Shown here one piece after another: positions 22,982 through 30,296 of a DNA stretch of 34,178 nucleotides; the stretch's first letter is position 1; every line of letters starts with the position of its first letter. Made by a program: the position numbers and the translations under genes. A model generated the notes under the pieces. The model was not told the DNA's origin. It saw only the letters and a list, made by a program, of their open reading frames with translations, and searched no databases. Source of the DNA: JBCDGZ01 sp038750655 (GTDB taxonomy: Bacteria; Bacteroidota; Bacteroidia; Chitinophagales; Saprospiraceae). The stretch covers positions 1-34,178 of the forward strand of contig JBCDGZ010000085.1 in the NCBI GenBank assembly GCA_038750655.1, in the 5' to 3' direction.

Positions 22982-23506
22982 ATGAACAGGTATTTGCTAT
23001 TGCTGCTCGCCAGCCTTACCCTGCTTTTGACCGCCTGTCAAAAGGACGAAGAAAACATCACTATTAACGACCAGCCTACCATTAGCACTCTGGAGGGGGA
23101 ATACCCCGGGGTTGTTAACGAGCTATGGCCCTATTTTCAGCGCTTCGAGGAAGCGGCGGCGGCCCGTGGGATTTCGATCAGCCTGGCTGCCGCAGGCATA
23201 ACGGGGGTGATTGAAGAGATTGACGAAGAAAATGTAGCGGGAACCTGTCGCTTTAACTCCCATATGCCCAACCATGTTACCATTGATAAGAGTTTCTGGG
23301 ACATTGCCTCTGACCGCTTCCGAGAGTTCATTATTTTCCATGAATTGGGACATTGTTCATTGCTTCGAGATCACCGGGAGGATGCCTATAGCAGCGGTGC
23401 CTGCATTAGTATCATGCGCAGTGGCCTGGGGGATTGCCGCGATAATTATACGCCTAGAAACCGCGCTATCTACCTAGATGAGCTGTTTTTTCCTGCAGAA
23501 TTCTGA
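22982..23506 (+). CDS. Lipoprotein, putative zinc metallopeptidase
   Basis: A 174-residue lipoprotein: signal sequence with lipobox LLTAC (cysteine at about 19), an acidic spacer (QKDEEN), then a single globular domain. FIIFHELGHCSLLRDH holds the zincin motif HExxH followed by a third histidine seven residues after the second. ACISIMRSG downstream resembles the Met-turn of metzincins. The spacing of the third histidine is one residue longer than the classical HExxHxxGxxH. Four cysteines in the mature domain (TCRFN, GHCSLL, GACISI, GDCRDN) could form two disulfides. It is probably tethered in the periplasm or at the surface. The family is not named here; substrate and activity are unknown. Confidence 0.75.
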   Translation: MNRYLLLLLASLTLLLTACQKDEENITINDQPTISTLEGEYPGVVNELWPYFQRFEEAAAARGISISLAAAGITGVIEEIDEENVAGTCRFNSHMPNHVTIDKSFWDIASDRFREFIIFHELGHCSLLRDHREDAYSSGACISIMRSGLGDCRDNYTPRNRAIYLDELFFPAEF

Positions 23507-23650
23507 TTTTTTAGGGCAAAAGCTATTTTTTTTCAAAAATTTGGAAAAAGGATAGGGGGGGATATAATTTTTCGTGTCAGTTATAGTACAGTCACCTTTT
23601 ATTTTAAAAAAATCCACGATCCCCATATCTCTAATTAAAATGATAGCTTT

Positions 23651-24334
23651 ATGAACGCGAATACAAAAACAGCTTTTCTAGAACAGTTTCCATTGTTTAG
23701 TGTCCTGAGCGCAGAAGAAAAGCAACGATTAATTCAAATGGTAGAGTTTAAGAGAAAAGCCCGTCATCAATACATCTATATGACAGGGGATACTTCGGAT
23801 ACCATATACTTCTTGGCTAAAGGCGTTGTTAAAATTGGCACACATTCTAATGATGGACGTGAGGTAATCAAGGCCATCCTCCATCCTATGGCGATGTTCG
23901 GAGAGCTTTGCGTAGTGGGTGAGTCTAACCGTCCTGACTTTGCTAGAGCGATGAGCCAAGATGTTCAATATTTTGCGCTGAACGTACAAGACTTTAAGTC
24001 CCTGATTAGCACTAATCACCGACTTTGTAACCGTCTGATGAATATGCTGGGAGAGCGGCTGAGAAAGACAGAAAACCGCTTGGAGGCCTTGATCTTCAAG
24101 GATGCCCGCACCCGTATCATCGAATTCATCAAAGATTCTGCTCGTAAGCGGGGAATGAGAATTGGACTGGATGAGACCCTGGTGAAGCATACCCTTACTC
24201 AACAGGATATTGCCAATATCACAGGGACCTCCCGCCAAACGGTGACCTCGGTACTGAATGATTTGAAAAAATCGAATCTCATTCACTTTAATCGTCGGAG
24301 TATTTTAATCCGCGATCTGGCCCGACTGGCCTAG
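23651..24334 (+). CDS. Crp/Fnr-family transcription regulator
   Basis: A 227-residue regulator with an N-terminal cyclic-nucleotide-binding-type beta-roll (about 15-130: FPLFSVLSAEEKQRLIQMVE, GVVKIGTHSNDGREVIKAIL, MAMFGELCVVGE), a long dimerisation helix (about 130-155) and a Crp-type winged HTH (about 165-215: LTQQDIANITGTSRQTVTSV). The N-terminal cysteine cluster of FNR is absent, so it is not an oxygen-sensing Fe-S type. The ligand cannot be told: the usual cAMP-binding arginine-serine pair is not evident after GELCVVGES. It stands alone with a strong terminator after it. The 144 bp before it contain a G-rich motif at 23549-23562 but no exact TAnnTTTG. Confidence 0.93.
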   Translation: MNANTKTAFLEQFPLFSVLSAEEKQRLIQMVEFKRKARHQYIYMTGDTSDTIYFLAKGVVKIGTHSNDGREVIKAILHPMAMFGELCVVGESNRPDFARAMSQDVQYFALNVQDFKSLISTNHRLCNRLMNMLGERLRKTENRLEALIFKDARTRIIEFIKDSARKRGMRIGLDETLVKHTLTQQDIANITGTSRQTVTSVLNDLKKSNLIHFNRRSILIRDLARLA

Positions 24335-24377
24335 CCACATAGCAATTCAATATTAATATACATTCTTCCAAACGTAA

Positions 24378-24416
24378 TAACTATCTCCGACTACTGGTCG
24401 GGGATAGTTATTTTTA
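24378..24416 (+). terminator. Rho-independent terminator after the Crp/Fnr gene
   Basis: TAACTATCTCCGAC (24378-24391) pairs with GTCGGGGATAGTTA (24397-24410) over 14 bp with one G-T wobble and a 5-base loop, followed by TTTTTAT. This is the clearest terminator in the window. Confidence 0.88.
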
Positions 24417-24436
24417 TAGGAACAAAAAAATTAATT

Positions 24437-24444
24437 TAAATTTG
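24437..24444 (+). promoter_or_regulatory. Candidate -7 element (TAAATTTG) before the outer-membrane barrel gene
   Basis: TAAATTTG matches TAnnTTTG, 38 bases before the ATG at 24483 and just after the terminator of the previous gene. The -33 region holds only T-rich sequence. Confidence 0.4.
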
Positions 24445-24482
24445 CCCTGTATAATGCTCAGTTACCTCATTAATATTTCTAC

Positions 24483-26309
24483 ATGGCTGATATTTCCTAC
24501 GTCTGGTTTCGCCGGGGCTCCTGCCTGCTTTACTTTTTGATATTTACCCTACACCCCCTCATCGCTCAAGACAGCGGCCTGCCGCTGGGCCATGATGCTT
24601 ACCACATCTATGACCGCCTTAGCATCAAAACCGGGCTTTCTAGCCCCATTCACAGCAGCCTGAAGGGCTACGCCCGCAAGCCACTGGTCGAATACGCCAT
24701 TGCCGTGGATACGGCCCTGTTACGCCTGTCGATCAAAGACAGGCGAGATTTGTACTACCTCTTTAAAGACAATAATGAGTGGTTGGCACAGGCCGAACAG
24801 CCCACTACGCTTACCGGCCCTCAGCATCCTGTTTATCAGGAGGCTTACGCAGACAGCAGTGGGATGCTCTACCGTCGCCTGGGCTCCCAGGTCATCGCCA
24901 GCGAAGAGAGCGATCGCTATATTCTCAGCAAAAAGCCCCTTTGGAAGCATTTTTACCGTACCCCCGCCAATTTGTTTGAATTGACTAGAAAGGGCTTTTA
25001 TCTCAAGCTCAACCCCATGCTCAATTTCAGTATGGGCCGGCAGAATGACGGTGATTTGATTTTTCATAACCAGCGAGGGGTTGAGGTGCGGGGGGGGATC
25101 GATGATCGCATCTTCTTCTATACCAATATTCTGGAATCTCAGTCCCGATTCCCGGACTATATCAATGAGAGAATCATCAGAGATGGGGCCTTGCCCGGTG
25201 CGGGGTTAATTAAAAATTACAATAGCAGCGTGCTGGATATTACGGATGGTTATGATTATTTGATCTCGCAGGGCTATGTGGGGTTCAATATCAGTCGCCA
25301 TGTCAGTATGCAATTGGGGCACGGCAATCATTTTATTGGCAACGGCTACCGTTCTTTACTACTCTCTGACTTTGCGGCCAACTATTTTTACCTCAAACTA
25401 AACACCCAAGTGTGGAAGTTTCACTATCAAAACCTCTTCGTAGAGTTGGGAGCAGAGAGTCACCGGAATCGTAGTGGGGATCGCCTACTGAGCAAAAAAT
25501 ACATGGCGGCCCACTACCTGAGCTATCAAATCACGCCGAAGTTGAACATCGGCCTTTTTGAGGCCGTGGTTTTTAGTAGAAATAACAACTTTGAGTTGCA
25601 ATACCTTAATCCTCTAATTTTTTACCGTACTGTTGAAGGCTTTATCGGCAGCCCGGATAATGTGCTAATTGGCGCTGATGGCAGTTGGAACTTATTCAAT
25701 CGTATTCAACTGTACGGGCAGTTGATTCTTGATGAGTTTAAATTTGATGAGTTGCTGGTCGAGCGAAGAGGTTGGTGGGCCAATAAGCTAGGTATACAGG
25801 CTGGGATCAAGTACATCGACGCTTTTGGGATCGATCATCTTGATGCACAGATGGAGTTCAATACTGTTCGTCCCTACACCTATACCCACCGTGATAGCTC
25901 TTCGAGCTACGCTCACCTCGATCAGCCCTTGGCCCATCCTATTGGAGCTAATTTCAGGGAGTTGATCTTCAAAGCGCGCTATCAGGCCAGTAAGCGAATC
26001 GCCGCCGATTTTCGCCTGATTGCAGGGAATTTTGGAGAAGATGGGGATACCACCAACTGGGGGACCAATATCCTCGTGCCCAGCACAACGCGTGAGCAAG
26101 ATTTTGGCAATGAAATCGGGCAGGGAACGAGTACCAATACCCTGCTAGCTGGTATTGACCTAAGCTATCAGCTTTTTCATAACATGTACGTTGACCTTCA
26201 TTACTTTTACCGCAGGCAGGACAGCGAAAATCCTGCCCGGGACTTCACCAATAGCTATTTTGGGGCTGGGGTGCGGATCAATATGGCGCGTCGCCGTCTC
26301 GATTTTTGA
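24483..26309 (+). CDS. Outer-membrane beta-barrel protein, Wzi/RemB-like
   Basis: A 608-residue protein with a signal sequence (GSCLLYFLIFTLHPLIAQ, ending near residue 29), a ~130-residue N-terminal alpha/beta part (LPLGHDAYHIYDRLSIKTGL) and then a large region of alternating polar-aromatic strands that ends in AGVRINMARRRLDF, as expected for an outer-membrane barrel. It resembles the capsule-assembly Wzi-like proteins of Bacteroidota and the gliding-motility protein RemB, in particular MQLGHGNHFIGNGYRSLLLS and LNPLIFYRTVEGFIGSPDNV. A function in holding or organising surface polysaccharide fits the polysaccharide genes on both sides. A run of eight G lies inside the gene (25090-25097). It is a single gene between the Crp/Fnr terminator and metH. 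Confidence 0.65.
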   Translation: MADISYVWFRRGSCLLYFLIFTLHPLIAQDSGLPLGHDAYHIYDRLSIKTGLSSPIHSSLKGYARKPLVEYAIAVDTALLRLSIKDRRDLYYLFKDNNEWLAQAEQPTTLTGPQHPVYQEAYADSSGMLYRRLGSQVIASEESDRYILSKKPLWKHFYRTPANLFELTRKGFYLKLNPMLNFSMGRQNDGDLIFHNQRGVEVRGGIDDRIFFYTNILESQSRFPDYINERIIRDGALPGAGLIKNYNSSVLDITDGYDYLISQGYVGFNISRHVSMQLGHGNHFIGNGYRSLLLSDFAANYFYLKLNTQVWKFHYQNLFVELGAESHRNRSGDRLLSKKYMAAHYLSYQITPKLNIGLFEAVVFSRNNNFELQYLNPLIFYRTVEGFIGSPDNVLIGADGSWNLFNRIQLYGQLILDEFKFDELLVERRGWWANKLGIQAGIKYIDAFGIDHLDAQMEFNTVRPYTYTHRDSSSSYAHLDQPLAHPIGANFRELIFKARYQASKRIAADFRLIAGNFGEDGDTTNWGTNILVPSTTREQDFGNEIGQGTSTNTLLAGIDLSYQLFHNMYVDLHYFYRRQDSENPARDFTNSYFGAGVRINMARRRLDF

Positions 26310-26359
26310 AGCCTGTCAACCATTGTAATACAGGACCTGCACTTCAGCTAGAAAAAGAT

Positions 26360-26367
26360 TAACTTTG
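26360..26367 (+). promoter_or_regulatory. Candidate -7 element (TAACTTTG) before metH
   Basis: TAACTTTG is an exact TAnnTTTG match 68 bases before the metH ATG. No good -33 box was seen. The 126 bp gap is too short for, and shows no box of, a cobalamin riboswitch. Confidence 0.4.
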
Positions 26368-26435
26368 CAAAACTTTTTTGCTCAAATAGGATTTATCAAG
26401 GTATCTGATTTTATCAAATAAATAGTGATTTGAAG

Positions 26436-29400
26436 ATGAAAACCATTCAAGATTGTATAAAAGAGCGAATTTTGGTGATTGATGGGGCAATGGGAACCAT
26501 GATACAGCAGTATCAGCTAGAGGAAAAGGACTACAGAGGAGAGCGATTTGCGGATTTCCACAAAGATCTGAAAGGTAATAATGATTTACTATCCATCACC
26601 AGACCGGATATTATTGCGGCGATCCATAAGGCTTATCTAGAGGCCGGAGCAGATATTATCGAAACCAATACTTTCAGTGGTACTTCCATAGCGCAGGCCG
26701 ATTATGAATTAGAGGAGTTGGCCTATGAGATCAATTTTGAATCGGCGAAAATTGCCCGTCGGGCCGCCGATGAGTTTATGGCGAAAAATCCAGGGCATTT
26801 TCGTTTTGTTGCTGGTGCCTTCGGCCCTACCAACCGTACCGCCTCCATCTCCCCTGATGTCAACAATCCTGGTTACCGCGCCGTCACCTTCGATGAGTTG
26901 GCCGATGCCTACTATGAACAGGCCCGAGGTCTCGTGGATGGCGGCTCAGACCTCCTCCTGGTCGAAACTATCTTCGATACCCTCAACGCCAAGGCTGCCC
27001 TCTATGCTATCGATCGACTCTTTGATGAGCGTGGCAAGAAGCTTCCGGTGATGGTCTCCGGAACCATTACAGATGCCAGCGGGCGTACGCTCTCGGGGCA
27101 GACTGTAGAGGCTTTTTGGATTTCAGTCAGCCATATGAATTTGTTAAGTGTCGGACTCAACTGTGCCCTCGGAGCGGAGGAAATGCGCCCCTATCTACAG
27201 ACCCTCTCCCGCATTGCTGATACCAACGTCAGCGCCTATCCCAATGCCGGGCTGCCTAATGAATTTGGGGAGTACGACCAGGAAGCAGAGGAAATGCAAG
27301 AATACATCCGGGATTTTGCCAGTAGTGGCTTGGTGAACATCATCGGTGGTTGCTGCGGCACGACGCCGGATCATATTCGAGCAATGGCCGAGGCGGTTAA
27401 GGGCCTGGAAGTGCGCAGAAAGTCTAAAGTGGAGCCGTTCACCCGCCTCAGTGGCCTGGAACCCCTGACGATTCGCCCGGAGACCAACTTTGTTAACATC
27501 GGCGAACGGACTAATGTGACAGGATCGAGGAAATTTGCCCGATTGATCAAATCGGGAGATTTTACAGAAGCCATCTCGGTGGCCCGCCAGCAAGTGGAGG
27601 GCGGTGCGCAAATTATCGACATCAATATGGACGAAGGACTGCTAGACTCCGAAAAAGCGATGGTCGACTTTTTAAACTTGATCATGGCGGAGCCGGACAT
27701 TGCCAAGCTGCCCATCATGATTGACTCTTCTAAATTCAAAGTGATCGAATCGGGCTTAAAGTGTGTGCAGGGCAAATGTGTGGTCAACTCCATTTCGCTC
27801 AAAGAAGGGGAGGAGGAGTTTACCCGTCAAGCCAAAATTGTTCGACGCTTTGGTGCAGCGGCTGTGGTGATGGCTTTTGATGAAAAAGGCCAGGCGGATA
27901 CTATTCAACGCAAGGTAGAAATCTGCAATCGAGCCTATAATATATTGACTCAGCAAGTGGGCTTCCGCCCCGAAGACATCATCTTTGATCCTAATATTTT
28001 TGCGGTGGCTACTGGGATTGAAGAGCATAATGAATACGCTATTAATTTCATCGAGGCCACCCGGCAAATCAAATCTACCTGCCCGGGGGCTAAGATCAGT
28101 GGTGGGGTCAGTAACATCTCTTTCTCTTTCCGGGGCAATAATGTTGTTCGGGAGGCTATGCATTCGGCTTTTCTCTATCATGCTGTTCGTGCGGGGATGG
28201 ATATGGGGATTGTGAATGCTGGAATGATTGAGGTCTATGAAGATATTCCGAACGAATTGCTAACGCTGGTAGAAGATGTTCTTTTCAATCGCTCGCCGGA
28301 GGCTACGGAGGCACTGACGGATTATGCAGCACGGGTCAAGGGCGGTGGCCGAGTCATACAGAAAGACCTGAGTTGGCGCGAAACTACGCTACAAGAGCGA
28401 TTGACGCATTCTCTGGTACGAGGAATTACCGAGTTTATTGAGGAAGATACCGAAGAGGCCCGACAGTCGATGGATTCTCCACTCAAGGTAATCGAGGGGC
28501 CTTTAATGAATGGGATGAATGTGGTAGGAGACCTTTTTGGTTCTGGTAAAATGTTTCTGCCGCAGGTGGTCAAAAGTGCGCGGGTGATGAAAAAGGCTGT
28601 CGCTTATTTGACGCCTTACCTAGAAGAGCAAAAAAGTGCCGGTGGTAGTCTTTCTAAAGGTAAAATTTTGATGGCGACGGTAAAGGGTGATGTTCATGAT
28701 ATTGGGAAAAATATTGTCGGGGTTGTATTGGCCTGTAATAATTATGAAATTATTGATCTAGGGGTAATGGTGCCAGCAGATAAGATTCTGAAAGCAGCGC
28801 GCGAGCACCAAGTTGACATCATTGGCTTGAGTGGTCTGATTACCCCTTCGCTGGATGAGATGGTTTATGTGGCTAAAGAAATGGAGCGCCAAGGCTTCAC
28901 CCTCCCCCTGATGATTGGAGGAGCGACCACCTCAAAGACGCATACCGCCGTAAAAGTGGAACCCCAATACTCGGGTACGACGATCCACGTTCTCGATGCT
29001 TCTCGCAGTGTCTCTGTGGCCAGCCGCCTACTGAGCAAAGAGGATGCTACCCGAACGGCCTTTGAGCAAGAAATCAAGCAAGAGTACGTTAGAGTGCGAA
29101 AACTGCGTGGCAACCGCAAATCCAATAAAAAATACCTTACCCTTAAAAAAGCTCGCGCCAACAAATTGGAGCTGGACTGGGACGGCTTCAAAGCGGTCAA
29201 GCCCTCTTTCCTCGGCGTCCGTATCTTTAATAATTACAGCCTGGAAGAATTGAGCCAGTATATCGATTGGACGCCCTTTTTCTCCAGCTGGCAGCTGCGT
29301 GGGAAATACCCCGCTATTCTTAAGGACGAGATTGTTGGCGAAGAGGCCCAGAAGCTTTTCAACGAAGCGCGGAGCCTGCTGCGCCGGATTATTGATGAGA

Positions 29401-30113
29401 AGTGGCTGGAAGCCCGAGCGGTCATCGGCTTCTTCCCGGCGAATAGCGAAGGCGATGATATTGAGCTGTACCGGGATGCTGATGGTGGAGAACTCATTGC
29501 TAATCTGCGCCACTTGCGACAGCAACGACAGAAGGCGCCTGGGCAGGCCAACTACTGTCTGAGCGACTTCATTGCCCCGAAATCGACGGAAAAAACAGAT
29601 TACATTGGTGCTTTTGCGGTCACCACTGGCCTGGGCATCGAAGAACACGTTGCTCGGTTTGAACAGGATAATGATGACTATAATGCCATTATGCTTAAAG
29701 CCCTGGCGGACCGCCTCGCCGAGGCCCTGGCCGAGCGCATGCACGAGCGGGTGCGCCAGGAGCTTTGGGGCTACGCCAGCGACGAGCAACTGAGCAACGA
29801 GGCCCTCATCGAGGAGCAGTACAAAGGCATTCGCCCCGCCCCGGGCTATCCGGCCTGCCCCGAGCATACCGAGAAGCGTACCTTATTTGAATTGCTGGAC
29901 GTTAAAGCCAATATTGGTATTGAGCTAACCGAGAGTTGTGCGATGTACCCGGCGGCTTCGGTTAGTGGTTGGTATTTTGCTCATCCAGCGTCTCGGTATT
30001 TCGGATTGGGCCAGATTTCTAAGGATCAGGTCGAAGATTACGCTGCGCGCAAGGAGATGAATATCGAAGAGGCAGAACGCTGGCTAGCCCCGACGCTTAA
30101 CTACGATGTATAG
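26436..30113 (+). CDS. metH: Cobalamin-dependent methionine synthase
   Basis: A 1225-residue, full-length MetH (E. coli 1227). It moves the methyl group of 5-methyltetrahydrofolate to homocysteine through methylcobalamin, making methionine in the cytoplasm. The domains in order are: homocysteine domain (1-~325) with zinc ligands C243 (GLNCALG), C306 and C307 (GGCCGTTPDHI); pterin domain (~350-620, NFVNIGERTNVTGSRKFARL); cap and cobalamin domains (~650-890), with the lower-ligand H754 in GDVHDIGKNIVGVVL, GLSGLITPSLDEM and IGGATTSKTHTAVK; and the AdoMet reactivation domain at the C-terminus (RPAPGYPACPEHTEKRTLFE, ESCAMYPAASVSGWYFAHP). The ATG at 26436 was chosen over an in-frame TTG two codons upstream. 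It is single and complete, without metF next to it. Its presence argues that the replicon carries core metabolism. Confidence 0.98.
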   Translation: MKTIQDCIKERILVIDGAMGTMIQQYQLEEKDYRGERFADFHKDLKGNNDLLSITRPDIIAAIHKAYLEAGADIIETNTFSGTSIAQADYELEELAYEINFESAKIARRAADEFMAKNPGHFRFVAGAFGPTNRTASISPDVNNPGYRAVTFDELADAYYEQARGLVDGGSDLLLVETIFDTLNAKAALYAIDRLFDERGKKLPVMVSGTITDASGRTLSGQTVEAFWISVSHMNLLSVGLNCALGAEEMRPYLQTLSRIADTNVSAYPNAGLPNEFGEYDQEAEEMQEYIRDFASSGLVNIIGGCCGTTPDHIRAMAEAVKGLEVRRKSKVEPFTRLSGLEPLTIRPETNFVNIGERTNVTGSRKFARLIKSGDFTEAISVARQQVEGGAQIIDINMDEGLLDSEKAMVDFLNLIMAEPDIAKLPIMIDSSKFKVIESGLKCVQGKCVVNSISLKEGEEEFTRQAKIVRRFGAAAVVMAFDEKGQADTIQRKVEICNRAYNILTQQVGFRPEDIIFDPNIFAVATGIEEHNEYAINFIEATRQIKSTCPGAKISGGVSNISFSFRGNNVVREAMHSAFLYHAVRAGMDMGIVNAGMIEVYEDIPNELLTLVEDVLFNRSPEATEALTDYAARVKGGGRVIQKDLSWRETTLQERLTHSLVRGITEFIEEDTEEARQSMDSPLKVIEGPLMNGMNVVGDLFGSGKMFLPQVVKSARVMKKAVAYLTPYLEEQKSAGGSLSKGKILMATVKGDVHDIGKNIVGVVLACNNYEIIDLGVMVPADKILKAAREHQVDIIGLSGLITPSLDEMVYVAKEMERQGFTLPLMIGGATTSKTHTAVKVEPQYSGTTIHVLDASRSVSVASRLLSKEDATRTAFEQEIKQEYVRVRKLRGNRKSNKKYLTLKKARANKLELDWDGFKAVKPSFLGVRIFNNYSLEELSQYIDWTPFFSSWQLRGKYPAILKDEIVGEEAQKLFNEARSLLRRIIDEKWLEARAVIGFFPANSEGDDIELYRDADGGELIANLRHLRQQRQKAPGQANYCLSDFIAPKSTEKTDYIGAFAVTTGLGIEEHVARFEQDNDDYNAIMLKALADRLAEALAERMHERVRQELWGYASDEQLSNEALIEEQYKGIRPAPGYPACPEHTEKRTLFELLDVKANIGIELTESCAMYPAASVSGWYFAHPASRYFGLGQISKDQVEDYAARKEMNIEEAERWLAPTLNYDV

Positions 30114-30202
30114 GGCTTATTGCCTGAAAAACAGCTTATCTACACATTACTAAATGCTTTAATCAGCTAAAGTACTGCATCCCCAATTTTAAGACTTTAT
30201 TT

Positions 30203-30233
30203 CTTGCAATCTGCTAGAATCTACTTACATTTG
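30203..30233 (+). promoter_or_regulatory. Promoter of the polysaccharide export operon (CTTG-N19-TACATTTG)
   Basis: TACATTTG (30226-30233) is an exact -7 element and CTTG (30203-30206) is one base off the -33 TTTG, with a 19-base spacer. Transcription should begin near 30240, about 57 bases before the chosen ATG and upstream of both genes of the unit. Confidence 0.6.
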
Positions 30234-30296
30234 CCACAATTTTAATATTTGATTCTAGAATTGACTCCTAATGGCTCAATCAAAAGGCAAATAATA

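Noticed and set aside
26310..26435. Cobalamin or SAM riboswitch before metH
   Set aside because: The gap is only 126 bp, AT-rich, without a B12-box-like core or extended pairing; only a -7 promoter element is supported.
29028..29867. 279-codon minus-strand frame inside metH
   Set aside because: It is antisense to the conserved cobalamin-linker and reactivation regions of MetH and has no domain likeness.
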